Shown here in pieces: positions 1 through 8,272 of a stretch of 25,863 nt of DNA. The position numbers and the translations under genes were made by a program. The notes under the pieces are model-generated. The model had not been told where the DNA came from, searched no databases, and was given only the letters and a program-made list of their open reading frames with translations. The stretch is from NCBI GenBank assembly GCA_947463395.1, contig CANHRV010000005.1, forward strand, positions 1 to 25,863, written 5' to 3'. The stretch's first letter is position 1. Each line of letters begins with the position of its first letter. Source of the stretch: Opitutia bacterium (GTDB lineage Bacteria; Verrucomicrobiota; Verrucomicrobiia; Opitutales; UBA953).

Positions 1-606
1 GATTTAATTTCGATTATTTCGGCTAACCTGATTGCGGATGATGTCGAGGTTGTGGACGAGACGCAGCGATGGCAACGCGGTGTCATTTGGGGGCAGGGTC
101 AGCCCGAAGTTTCCTCTTCGTGTAAAATTTTTCCTTCTCATCGCTGTGGAGAAAACAACTGGGAATTATTGTCTCCACTCGATTTTGTTTCTCCATGGCC
201 TTTGGCGGAGGAGCGTCTGCTCGAGCAGAATCGTCTACTCGCAGGCGTACCTTCCGTTCCTGTGGATTGTGGCGAGCATGAGTTCCCACAGGAGTGCGGA
301 TTGGATGCTTGGGTGAATTATCACAAAGGCTGTTATTGTGGGCAGGAGGTTATGGCTCGCATTCATGCTATGGGAACGCTTCGTCGTACCCTGCGTCGAG
401 TCTCTGCGTCTGACGTGAAGGTTTTGCTCAGGAGTGGATTGGAATTAAAAAATCCCACTGACCAAAAAGTTGTCGGCACCGTGCGATCAGTTTCAGGGCA
501 TCAGGGATTGGGGTTGGTTTCGGCTGAACTTAACTCTGGTGCCATGCTGACGAGCGACCTCGGTCCAATCGTTCTTGGTGAGAAAGCCACTTTGCTTAAA
601 GCATAA
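1..606 (+). CDS. ygfZ: YgfZ/GcvT-family folate-binding protein, 3' part (5' end outside window)
   Basis: The frame is open from base 1, so the N-terminus lies outside the window; about 201 residues remain. The diagnostic motif KGCYCGQE is encoded at 325-348 and matches the K-G-C-Y-x-G-Q-E signature of YgfZ proteins, followed by the usual 'VMARIHAMG' continuation. In characterised relatives this tetrahydrofolate-binding protein, related to GcvT, helps maintain or repair certain Fe-S enzymes, and the motif cysteine is important. The residues after the motif fit the C-terminal beta-barrel seen in the family. A class I fumarase, an Fe-S enzyme, follows 51 bases downstream on the same strand, which suits a role in Fe-S enzyme upkeep, although a functional link is only inferred. 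Internal starts such as the GTG at 52 are not needed, because the frame continues to the window edge. Confidence 0.88.
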   Translation, partial: DLISIISANLIADDVEVVDETQRWQRGVIWGQGQPEVSSSCKIFPSHRCGENNWELLSPLDFVSPWPLAEERLLEQNRLLAGVPSVPVDCGEHEFPQECGLDAWVNYHKGCYCGQEVMARIHAMGTLRRTLRRVSASDVKVLLRSGLELKNPTDQKVVGTVRSVSGHQGLGLVSAELNSGAMLTSDLGPIVLGEKATLLKA

Positions 607-657
607 TCCCTTCTTTCTATTTGCGGGAGAGTAGGGTATTTCTTATTTCATATAAAG

Positions 658-2301
658 ATGGCCTCCCCTTTTCATTATCAAGAACCCTTTCCTTTGGGAG
701 AGGATAAAACGAATTATCGTTTACTGACACGCGACCATGTCTCGGTTTCGGAATTTGAAGGTAAACCGATTTTAAAGGTGGCTCCCGAAGGGCTCACGCT
801 TTTGGCCAACCAAGCCTTTCATGATATAAACTTTTATCTGCGCAGTGAGCACTTGCAACAAGTAGCGACGATTCTGTCTGACCCAGAGGCCAGCGACAAC
901 GATCGCACCGTGGCTTTAGCGATGTTGCGCAATGCGGAAGTCGCAGCTAAGGGGGTTTTACCTTTCTGCCAAGATACAGGCACCGCCGCCATCACCGCTA
1001 AGAAAGGCCAGCAAGTTTGGACGGGTGGCGAGGATGCGGCCGCACTTTCTTTAGGTGTCTATCAGGCTTACGCTCAAAATAATTTACGCTATTCGCAGTT
1101 AGCGCCAACCGATCTCTACACGGAAAAAAACACCGGCACGAATTTGCCTGCGCAGATTGACATCGCGGCTGCTGATGGAATGAAATATGAATTTCTTTTT
1201 GTCGCTAAAGGCGGGGGTTCGGCAAACAAGTGTCTTCTTTTCCAAGAAACCAAAGCGGTACTAAATCCTAAATCTTTACCTGCTTTTCTTATCGAGAAAA
1301 TGAAGGGGCTCGGTACCGCGGCTTGCCCGCCCTATCACTTGGCCATTGTCGTCGGTGGTACATCGGCTGAGGCAACGATGAAGGCCGTTAAGTTAGCCTC
1401 CACACACTATTACGACGCTTTGCCAACGAACGGGAATGAGCACGGCCAAGCGTTTCGCGATACAGTTTTAGAGGCAGAACTACTGAAGGCAGCACACCAA
1501 CTCGGAATCGGCGCTCAATTTGGCGGTAAATGGTTTGCGCTGGATGTGCGCGTCATCCGTCTGCCTCGCCACGGCGCTTCCTGTCCGATTGGGATGGCGG
1601 TTTCTTGTTCGGCTGATCGTAACGCCAAAGCTCGTATTGATAAAAATGGAATTTGGATAGAGCAGTTAGAAGAGAATCCAGGGAAGTTTATTCCTGAGGC
1701 TCAACGTCGCCATCAAGATACCTCCAAAGTTGTGCGAGTGGATTTGAATCGTCCCATGAAAGAAATCCTCGCGGAACTTTCAAAATATCCCGTCACGACT
1801 CGTTTGGCTTTGACGGGCACATTGGTTGTCGCTCGCGATATTGCTCATGCGAAATTGCGCGAGCGTTTAGAGCGAGGCGAAGGCTTGCCCGATTACTTTA
1901 AGAATCACCCCGTTTATTATGCGGGTCCCGCCAAAACTCCTGTGGGTATGGCCTCAGGTTCATTTGGACCAACCACGGCAGGACGTATGGATAGTTATGT
2001 CGAACTTTTCCAAAAGAATGGTGGCTCGATGATTATGATTGCGAAAGGCAATCGCGGTCAGGCTGTGACGGATTCCTGTAAAAAATACGGAGGATTTTAT
2101 TTAGGATCCATCGGCGGCCCGGCGGCGATTCTTGCGCAAGAGAATATCCGTAAAGTTGAAGTCATCGACTACCCTGAACTCGGAATGGAATCGGTTTGGA
2201 AAATCGAAGTGGTGGATTTCCCTGCCTTTATCCTGGTGGATGACAAGGGAACGGACTTCTTCCAGAACCTTCCTGCGGGTTGTGGAATCTGCGCTCCTTA
2301 A
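658..2301 (+). CDS. fumA: Class I fumarate hydratase (Fe-S dependent)
   Basis: Fumarase of the oxygen-sensitive [4Fe-4S] class, interconverting fumarate and (S)-malate in the TCA cycle. Its 547 residues equal the usual length of E. coli FumA/FumB. Cluster cysteines are visible at C104 (PFCQDTGT), C223 (GTAACPPYHLA) and C317 (AVSCSADRNAK), each one residue offset from the known E. coli ligands. The conserved stretch KGGGSANKCLLF lies around 184-195, and the C-terminal half carries the class I beta-domain including the PVYYAGPAKTP segment. The ATG is preceded by an A/T-rich leader with no clear Shine-Dalgarno. A YgfZ-type gene lies immediately upstream, and nuoA converges from the other side with only 33 bases between the stops. 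No convincing terminator is visible in that gap. I use fumA as a family label; it does not distinguish paralogues. Confidence 0.96.
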   Translation: MASPFHYQEPFPLGEDKTNYRLLTRDHVSVSEFEGKPILKVAPEGLTLLANQAFHDINFYLRSEHLQQVATILSDPEASDNDRTVALAMLRNAEVAAKGVLPFCQDTGTAAITAKKGQQVWTGGEDAAALSLGVYQAYAQNNLRYSQLAPTDLYTEKNTGTNLPAQIDIAAADGMKYEFLFVAKGGGSANKCLLFQETKAVLNPKSLPAFLIEKMKGLGTAACPPYHLAIVVGGTSAEATMKAVKLASTHYYDALPTNGNEHGQAFRDTVLEAELLKAAHQLGIGAQFGGKWFALDVRVIRLPRHGASCPIGMAVSCSADRNAKARIDKNGIWIEQLEENPGKFIPEAQRRHQDTSKVVRVDLNRPMKEILAELSKYPVTTRLALTGTLVVARDIAHAKLRERLERGEGLPDYFKNHPVYYAGPAKTPVGMASGSFGPTTAGRMDSYVELFQKNGGSMIMIAKGNRGQAVTDSCKKYGGFYLGSIGGPAAILAQENIRKVEVIDYPELGMESVWKIEVVDFPAFILVDDKGTDFFQNLPAGCGICAP

Positions 2302-2334
2302 CGAGATAGAGAACGCGAGTGAAGAGTGAGACGC

Positions 2335-2724
2335 TTAGCGATCCCACTCGAGGGCTCCGCGCTTCACTTCATAGGCTAAGCCGATGATGAGTGTGGCTAA
2401 GAAGACCGCGGTGGCTGCGGTGATGGCGATGCCTGCTGCTAAAAATTCGCGATAAACTAAAGCCCAGGGAACGAGAAACACGACTTCAATATCGAAAAGG
2501 ATAAAGAGCATTGCCGTGACATAAAACTTAACGGCAAATCGCGGGTGAACTTTGCCTTCAGCGGGTAAGCCACATTCGTAAGCTTTGTCTTTAATATAAT
2601 TACCTTTGGCACGTTGACCGAAGAGATGGCTCGCAATCAGAATCAGTGCTGGAATGGATAGCCCGAGAACAATTTGTACCAAAACGGGCAAGTAAGTTTG
2701 AAGACTTTGAGATTCAGTAGCCAT
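2335..2724 (-). CDS. nuoA: NADH-quinone oxidoreductase subunit A
   Basis: Small membrane subunit of respiratory complex I (NDH-1). The 129 residues have three hydrophobic segments, at about 11-31, 68-90 and 96-117. Family motifs are present: YECG at 49-52, the RFAVKFYVTAMLFILFDIE block at 62-80 with its conserved acidic pair, and FLVPWA just after it. Length is normal for NuoA. NuoA pairs with NuoH, NuoJ and NuoK near the quinone site in known structures. The gene stands alone here: no nuoB follows, since the next gene in its direction is the convergent fumarase. Upstream, the T-run of a strong terminator ends about a dozen bases before the ATG, so its transcription is puzzling (see findings). 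No Shine-Dalgarno is visible. Confidence 0.95.
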   Translation of the reverse strand: MATESQSLQTYLPVLVQIVLGLSIPALILIASHLFGQRAKGNYIKDKAYECGLPAEGKVHPRFAVKFYVTAMLFILFDIEVVFLVPWALVYREFLAAGIAITAATAVFLATLIIGLAYEVKRGALEWDR

Positions 2725-2734
2725 ACGTAGAACT

Positions 2735-2770
2735 CACAAAAAAGCCCTTGGCCAACGAGGCAAGGGCTTT
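2735..2770 (-). terminator. Rho-independent terminator of the mscS/Gld-type ABC operon
   Basis: On the minus strand the stem AAAGCCCTTG (2761-2770) pairs with CAAGGGCTTT (2741-2750) around a 10-base loop, followed by a T-rich run. It lies 9 bases after the stop of the DUF4340 gene, as expected for the end of that operon. The nuoA start at 2724 is only about 11 bases beyond the T-run. Confidence 0.9.
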
Positions 2771-2778
2771 CCGAGAAA

Positions 2779-3798
2779 TTACGGTTTTGGTGGGTTTTGG
2801 GGCAACGGAACTGCTTCGAGTTCGGTGGGAGCCGATGGCTCGGGGGGTGGTTCAACGCGCTTTTTTAGGTCAACCAAGGAAGTCGGTATTTGATCCGCTA
2901 TCCAAGAGGCACAGATGAAATCGGCTTTGGCGTTTAATTGATTTAAAGGGTGATTGGCAATCGAGTGGGTCGCACGCACAAAGACTTTGGGGAGCTGATT
3001 TTTATCAGCGGGCTCAATCGTGCCCCAAATAGTTTTGATGATAGTACCATCCCAAAATTCAATTTTCACTTCGCGCGATTGCTTAAATGCGGTTTGGGTT
3101 TCAGGGCTATTTTTTTCGACTGCATCGCTGATACGTAAAGCCGACAATGTACGAGAGAGGTCTTCGAGGAGTGCCGCTTCTTTACCTCGGAAAGGTACTT
3201 TAGGTTCGGGGCGAGTGAAGGTTGCTTGACCATCGCTAAAAATAAAAGTGAGTGATTTAATCTCGAGGTCGCTACGACTGTATAAAAGCGGATTAATCCA
3301 AGACGAGGAATCCGATTCGAGGTAGCCAGTGAAGTTCGAGCGCAGGGCGACAGCCTCTCCTTGGAGGCGAACGGCTGAACCTACGCCGTCATCGGTCGTT
3401 TTTCCGATTTCGAGGACGAAGGGTTTTCCCTCAGCTGGAGTGAAGGTTAGTGTGCTATCCTCTAAACCCAATTTACTGAGACGTTTGGGATTGGAGGTTA
3501 GGACGCCTAAACTTTCTGCGTTTTGTAAAGATTGAATGAGGGGACGAAGCCGGTTTTCAACATCGGCGGGTAGACCAAATCTTTCTTTCACCGTCCATTC
3601 GCCCTCCGCATTTTTTTCGACCGTGGTAGATCTATTATTGGCTTTGATTTCAAGTCGCTGGGCATTCTTTAAAAGCTCAGCGGGTACCAAAGCTGTTTTG
3701 GGTGGAATAGGAGTGGGGGACGAAGATTTTGACTGCAGCAGAATCAGGGCAAGGATGCCCACGACGAGAGTGCTAATCAGCAGCGTTTTGTGGCGCAT
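2779..3798 (-). CDS. DUF4340 domain membrane-anchored protein
   Basis: A 339-residue protein with one N-terminal membrane segment (about 5-21) followed by a Ser/Pro-rich linker, then an extracytoplasmic body with the repeating beta-rich pattern of DUF4340 (for example the EWTVKERFGLPAD and LEIGKTTDDGVGSAVRL stretches). The C-terminus is proline/glutamate-rich. DUF4340 proteins are typically encoded just behind GldG-like auxiliary proteins of ABC-2 type exporters, as here; the biochemical role is not established. It is the last gene of a five-gene operon, 3 bases after the GldG-like gene, and is closed by the terminator at 2735-2770. The leader before the ATG is G-free ('cttaaact') with no Shine-Dalgarno. 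The family call rests on context and sequence character. Confidence 0.82.
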   Translation of the reverse strand: MRHKTLLISTLVVGILALILLQSKSSSPTPIPPKTALVPAELLKNAQRLEIKANNRSTTVEKNAEGEWTVKERFGLPADVENRLRPLIQSLQNAESLGVLTSNPKRLSKLGLEDSTLTFTPAEGKPFVLEIGKTTDDGVGSAVRLQGEAVALRSNFTGYLESDSSSWINPLLYSRSDLEIKSLTFIFSDGQATFTRPEPKVPFRGKEAALLEDLSRTLSALRISDAVEKNSPETQTAFKQSREVKIEFWDGTIIKTIWGTIEPADKNQLPKVFVRATHSIANHPLNQLNAKADFICASWIADQIPTSLVDLKKRVEPPPEPSAPTELEAVPLPQNPPKP

Positions 3799-3801
3799 AG
3801 T

Positions 3802-5658
3802 TTAAGAAGTTTTAGAACGACGACGGGCGAGGTGGTAGATGAATCCAGCCAATCCAGCAAGAGCTGGGCCGACAAGGAGGTTAAGGATTTGGAGCCAACG
3901 GCCGAGGGCGTTAACGTCTTCACTTAATCCCCGTCGAATTTGACGACGTTCTTCCACCAATTTTTCAGCCTGCTTTTGGAATTGGTCTATTTCCTTTTGA
4001 ACTTCAGGGGTGATGACTAATGTCTTGGCATTAGCGGCTCCCGAGCGACGGGAGATTTCGTTGATGCGATTGTTGGTTTCCTCGAGACTCTTTTCAATCG
4101 CATCCAATTTACTTTGGTAACGTCGTTGGGCTTCGCGTTCCAAAGCCACGACAACTTTGAATGGGCGAAGGGAGGTGCCCTTGGCGCGTAGAGTGACCAG
4201 TTCGTTGTGACCTCCTAAGGTTTCGAGACTGCTGAGAACAAATTTTAGATTGTCGTTAATTTCTTCGAAAACGGATTGTCCGTTGAGTTCACGTTGACGT
4301 ACCGTGAAGGGATCGACCAAAAAGTCGGAATCACCCACAACCAAGACGCGACCAGGTTTAGCGGATGACTTTAGGTGATTATTGGCGGTTACTCCTGCGG
4401 GAGCGCCTACGGCGAATGCCGAAGTGAAGTTCCCCGTAATGTCAGCAGCCAAGATACGTGTACGTGTGTCAGTTTTTGTTTCAGGTGCTACACGTTCGAA
4501 GGGGCCAGCATTGGCAATCGCAGTACTGACTGAACCTGTGTTGTTGCCTTTGAGGAAAACAAGAGGTGTTAACTTTAAACGCTCGCGCGCATCTTCGGTT
4601 AGAGAAATTTCACCTGCTTCCATGAAAGCAATTTCACTTAAATCAGCAGTGAGGGGTGAATCAGCTGCCAGTCCTTCGGGGCCGACAGAAAAGGCCGCAG
4701 GGTATTGAATGGGTTGTCCGCGAGAGCCTCGGATGTTGACGCATTTTTCGAGATCGGCGGCGACGTTGCTGACTTCAACATTGATGCCCCAAGCACGAAG
4801 TATAGCTGGATCGCTCGAAGCGCCAGCGGCTGCGGGGACGACGCTGAATGGTCCAGCACCTTGTTGGTATTTTTGTAAGCGAGACAACGGATCCATCGCC
4901 ACAAATACATTCCCGCCGTTCATTAGGAATTGATCAATTTCGTAGGCTAATTTATCTGAGAGGTGATGTGGGTGAATCAGCATAACCACCCGTGTGTCTT
5001 TTGGGAAATCGGTTGCTTGATTGCTCAGTGTAACTACTTCGTAGGTTTGAGCTAATTCACTGAGCAGAACATCAGCAGGACCTGGTTGTTGTTGTGCGCC
5101 TTGAGGAAGATTATTGGCAATCGCAAGCGTACTAATCAGGGTCAGTTTGGGTTTTTCCAAACGCGAGGTGTTGGCGATAAGTTTGGAGATATCGTATTCC
5201 AAAAACTTTTCGCGTGAAGGATCGAGTAGGCTAATAGATTTAACCGTATTAGCCTGTTGTGCGGTTAAACCAAAGTAGGCGGTACCATTAGGAGTGTTTA
5301 TGCCTGATAACGAGTAGTGATTTGCTCGTTGTTCTTCTTTGGTGTCAGGCTTGGGGTCAGTGATAATCAATCTAACTTTTCCTTGGGAAGCGACGACATA
5401 TTGCTGCAGGAGAGTTTCGACGCGACGGGAGTAACTTTCCAGATAAGGACGCAATTTGACATCCGAGCGACTGACAAAGAATTCCAAGGTAACAGGTTCA
5501 TCGAGTTTGCTGATGATGTTTTTTGAACCAGCGGAGAGAGTGAAGGTCCGATCTTCGGTGAGATCAATTTGTGTCGAGGTCGTACTAAAAATAAGGTTAA
5601 CGAAAAAACCAAGGGCGAGAATCGCCAAGGTAGCGAGAAGGGCTTGTGCGCGTGACAT
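3802..5658 (-). CDS. GldG-family ABC transporter auxiliary protein
   Basis: A 618-residue protein of the GldG / ABC-type auxiliary family. It has an N-terminal membrane segment (about 8-28), then the characteristic 'IDLTEDRTFTLSAGSKNIISKL' type opening that continues into a large periplasmic domain (hallmarks VTLEFFVSRSD and NGGNVFVAMDPLSR). A predicted coiled coil follows at about 508-580, then a C-terminal membrane segment near 588-610 and a basic tail. In gliding Bacteroidetes GldG partners GldA and GldF; in non-gliding bacteria the same trio is widespread and its substrate is unknown. Here it follows the permease gene by 8 bases and precedes the DUF4340 gene by 3, so one transcript is likely. 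The GldG label marks family membership only; nothing here proves gliding. Confidence 0.88.
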   Translation of the reverse strand: MSRAQALLATLAILALGFFVNLIFSTTSTQIDLTEDRTFTLSAGSKNIISKLDEPVTLEFFVSRSDVKLRPYLESYSRRVETLLQQYVVASQGKVRLIITDPKPDTKEEQRANHYSLSGINTPNGTAYFGLTAQQANTVKSISLLDPSREKFLEYDISKLIANTSRLEKPKLTLISTLAIANNLPQGAQQQPGPADVLLSELAQTYEVVTLSNQATDFPKDTRVVMLIHPHHLSDKLAYEIDQFLMNGGNVFVAMDPLSRLQKYQQGAGPFSVVPAAAGASSDPAILRAWGINVEVSNVAADLEKCVNIRGSRGQPIQYPAAFSVGPEGLAADSPLTADLSEIAFMEAGEISLTEDARERLKLTPLVFLKGNNTGSVSTAIANAGPFERVAPETKTDTRTRILAADITGNFTSAFAVGAPAGVTANNHLKSSAKPGRVLVVGDSDFLVDPFTVRQRELNGQSVFEEINDNLKFVLSSLETLGGHNELVTLRAKGTSLRPFKVVVALEREAQRRYQSKLDAIEKSLEETNNRINEISRRSGAANAKTLVITPEVQKEIDQFQKQAEKLVEERRQIRRGLSEDVNALGRWLQILNLLVGPALAGLAGFIYHLARRRSKTS

Positions 5659-5666
5659 AGTTGAAA

Positions 5667-6422
5667 TTAGCGGCGTTCGATGATGAGCGTGCTGAGACCC
5701 AGCCCAGCAAAGGAGAGAGTGAGGAAATAGGCGCAGGGTCGAAGATCGATCAGACCTAAAGTGAAGGGCTCGAGATTGCGCCAGAGTCCGAGACGTCGAA
5801 CTTCTTCAATGGCACTGGGAGAAAGAACGCCAGCGAGAAGCTCATCAAAGACTCCATAACCGACAATCACGAGAATGAAGCAGGCAAGGAAGCCAACGAC
5901 GAAGGCAATCACTTGGCTGCGTGTTAGTGCAGAAGCAATCGTGGCTATGCCTAAGCATGCCCCCGCACAGAGCAGTGAGCCGATGTAGCCAGAAAGAATG
6001 ACGCCGACATCGGGATCGCCGAGATAACCAATCGTAAAAGCAATCGGTGTAGTGATGAGAAGTGCACACGCTAAGAAAGCCCAGCCGGCGAGGAATTTGC
6101 CGAGGGCGGCCTGCCATACTGTGACTGGCCAAGTTAAGAGTAGTTCAATCGTGCCTTGGCGACGCTCTTCAGCCCAAAGTCGAGCTCCTGCGGCAGGAGC
6201 GAGAAAGGCCCAGAGCCAAGGGTGATAGAGGAAGAATCGATCGAGGTTAGCGACGCCCGATTCATAGAGATAGCCCACGAAGAAGGCGAGGGAGATGGCA
6301 AAGGCGTTGAAGACGGCGAGAAATACATAAGCTAATGGAGTGCGGAAATAACCCGCAAACTCGCGACGGAAAACCGATCCGATGGTTTGGCGAGCGGAAG
6401 TGGAAGGGGCGGAGGAGGGCAT
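5667..6422 (-). CDS. ABC-2 type transporter permease (GldF-like)
   Basis: A 251-residue integral membrane protein with about six hydrophobic helices. The N-terminal stretch IGSVFRREFAGYFRTPLAY is typical of ABC-2 permeases of the GldF/NosY kind. The segment GARLWAEERRQGTIELLLTW, just after the second helix, is the amphipathic coupling region common to this family. Together with the adjacent ATPase and GldG-like protein it forms a putative exporter; the substrate is unknown. The start ATG follows a G-free leader (tcact-ATG). Gaps are 5 bases to the ATPase gene upstream and 8 to the GldG-like gene downstream. Confidence 0.9.
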   Translation of the reverse strand: MPSSAPSTSARQTIGSVFRREFAGYFRTPLAYVFLAVFNAFAISLAFFVGYLYESGVANLDRFFLYHPWLWAFLAPAAGARLWAEERRQGTIELLLTWPVTVWQAALGKFLAGWAFLACALLITTPIAFTIGYLGDPDVGVILSGYIGSLLCAGACLGIATIASALTRSQVIAFVVGFLACFILVIVGYGVFDELLAGVLSPSAIEEVRRLGLWRNLEPFTLGLIDLRPCAYFLTLSFAGLGLSTLIIERR

Positions 6423-6427
6423 AGTGA

Positions 6428-7132
6428 TTAAGCGGTGAGTTGACGGAATACTTGGTTTAAGTCGGAACCTCGCTGAAGGAATTTCTCTTTGCTTTCATCG
6501 CAACGCACTTCGCCATGGGCGATGATAATGACGCGCGTACAGAGTTCTTCGATTTCTTCAAGGATGTGTGTGGAGACAATGACCGCTTTTCGAGAAGCCA
6601 TTTCTTTGAGCAGTCGCCGTACTTCAAATTTTTGATTGGGGTCGAGGCCATCAGTGGGCTCATCGAGAATCAAAACTTCAGGGTCATGAATCACTGCTTG
6701 AGCAAAGCCCACCCGCATACGGTAGCCTTTGGACAGTGTTTCGATGGTTTGATGGGCCACTTCGGTTAAACGACAAAGTTTTAGGGTGTTTTGAACTTTT
6801 TCGCTCGGCTGAGGAAGTCCGCGGAGTTCAGCGGCAAACTGCAAGAACTCCCGCACGGTCATTTCTCCATAAGCGGGAGCTCCTTCGGGAGAATAACCAA
6901 GATGGGCTTTAGCTGAGACAGGGTTTTCGCTGACATCAAACCCAGCCACTTTAGCGTTGCCCGAATCAGGGAGAAGGTGACCCGTGAGTAATTTCATTGT
7001 GGTTGATTTTCCCGCACCATTGGGTCCGAGAAAACCAACAACTTCGCCGCGATCGACTTGAAAAGAAATTCCCCGGACGGCATGAATAGGGCCGTACGAT
7101 TTCTTTAAGTTTTGTGCTTCGATGAGAGCCAT
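6428..7132 (-). CDS. ABC transporter ATP-binding protein (GldA-like)
   Basis: A 234-residue nucleotide-binding subunit with all the expected motifs: Walker A GPNGAGKST at 36-44, signature LSKGYRMR at 133-140, Walker B VLILDEP at 153-159, and switch histidine H189 in STHIL. The Q-loop region reads LGYSPEGAPAYGEMTVREFL, the form seen in gliding-type and ABC-2 export ATPases (P-E-x-x-x-x-Y). It presumably energises the permease encoded 5 bases downstream. It starts 3 bases after the stop of the MscS-type channel gene, which argues for co-transcription with that channel. Confidence 0.94.
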   Translation of the reverse strand: MALIEAQNLKKSYGPIHAVRGISFQVDRGEVVGFLGPNGAGKSTTMKLLTGHLLPDSGNAKVAGFDVSENPVSAKAHLGYSPEGAPAYGEMTVREFLQFAAELRGLPQPSEKVQNTLKLCRLTEVAHQTIETLSKGYRMRVGFAQAVIHDPEVLILDEPTDGLDPNQKFEVRRLLKEMASRKAVIVSTHILEEIEELCTRVIIIAHGEVRCDESKEKFLQRGSDLNQVFRQLTA

Positions 7133-7135
7133 AAA

Positions 7136-8191
7136 TTAGAGTGCTTGTGGGGTGGATTGAGCGGCGAGACGGATGCCAGCTTTTTCCAAGCGAGCAAAAA
7201 TTTGTAGAAGCAATTTTTGATTAAACTCTAATTGCTTGCTCGCGACTGCAGGAAAATACCAATACATAAAGCGAACATTAATTGACCAATCGCTCAGTTC
7301 GGTGACGTGCACGAGAGGATTCTGGCGAGAATCATAACCTTCATGTTGAGTGAGTAATTCGCGAATAATGGTGACGGCTTCTTGGACTTTTTCAGCAGGA
7401 GTGTTGACGGCGAGGTGAACGGAGTCCTGTGCACGAATAAAATCGCGACGAGTGAGGTTAACGATGGCACGATTGGCTAAGTCGCCATTGGGAATGGCGA
7501 GGCGTTGACCGTCGTTGAGTACGATGGATGTTGAGCGAAGACCGAGGGCTTCAACACGACCTTCATGGGTGCCCGTATTGATTAAGTCGCCGAGAGTAAA
7601 GGGTTGGTCGATGATGAGCATGACTGCACCAAAAACGTTTTTGATGGTGTCTTGTGCAGCAAAACCTACGGCCACGGCACCAGTGGCGAGAAGAGCGAGA
7701 ACGGATTTAGCAATCTCGGGGTCGACAATCGAAATAGCCTTAACCGATCCGACGAGAATCACAGCCACCTTGATGACTGTCCCCAGCATGGGAATGAGAA
7801 CGTCATCGAGTTTGTTATCCGTTTTATTAGCGATTTTTTGTGCCCAGGCGATGGGTACGGCTACCAACTGAAAGACCGTACAGGTATGGGCTACCGAGAG
7901 TAGCAGGGTATAGAAGGTGATGACAGTACTCTGCTTGGAAACTGGAAAATGGCTGATATTGTGGTCGAGAAGCAGCCAAATGGTGTAGGCAGGGGTGAGG
8001 ATTTGTAGGGATTTGCCGATAGCCACAATCAGGGCTTCTGCAATGGGGCTTTCATGGAGCTTTTGGCCCAACCAGCCGAAGAGGCGTTTGCTAAGCCAGC
8101 CGATTAGAAAGGCCAGAGAGAGCAGGCCACCAGAGTTAAAGAGGATTTCCTTGAAGTCGATGGGAGTAACAGTCGTTTCGGCTAGAATCAT
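7136..8191 (-). CDS. MscS-family small-conductance mechanosensitive channel
   Basis: A 351-residue protein with about four to five N-terminal membrane helices (near 22-40, 52-76, 90-116, 134-156). The pore helix and its continuation lie at about 164-194, with the Gly/Ala-rich packing pattern GAVAVGFAAQDTIKNVFGAV. The beta domain that follows carries the family motif LAIPNGDLAN at 231-240. MscS channels open under membrane tension to release solutes. This is the first gene of a five-gene operon with GldA/F/G-like and DUF4340 genes, only 3 bases upstream of the ATPase, which is an unusual partnership. The leader before the ATG is pyrimidine-rich with no Shine-Dalgarno. It diverges from trpS across 81 bases that must hold both promoters; I see no convincing -35/-10 pair there. 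Confidence 0.93.
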   Translation of the reverse strand: MILAETTVTPIDFKEILFNSGGLLSLAFLIGWLSKRLFGWLGQKLHESPIAEALIVAIGKSLQILTPAYTIWLLLDHNISHFPVSKQSTVITFYTLLLSVAHTCTVFQLVAVPIAWAQKIANKTDNKLDDVLIPMLGTVIKVAVILVGSVKAISIVDPEIAKSVLALLATGAVAVGFAAQDTIKNVFGAVMLIIDQPFTLGDLINTGTHEGRVEALGLRSTSIVLNDGQRLAIPNGDLANRAIVNLTRRDFIRAQDSVHLAVNTPAEKVQEAVTIIRELLTQHEGYDSRQNPLVHVTELSDWSINVRFMYWYFPAVASKQLEFNQKLLLQIFARLEKAGIRLAAQSTPQAL

Positions 8192-8272
8192 AGATGAAAG
8201 GAGAGAAGGGAAGATGTAGACGGGAGAGACCTGTTAAGCAAGCGTCACTGATTTGGCAATCCGCTTGAAGAA

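Noticed and set aside
3020..3805. Several plus-strand frames over the DUF4340 gene
   Set aside because: Antisense shadows of a gene whose operon spacing, signal anchor and terminator are all convincing.
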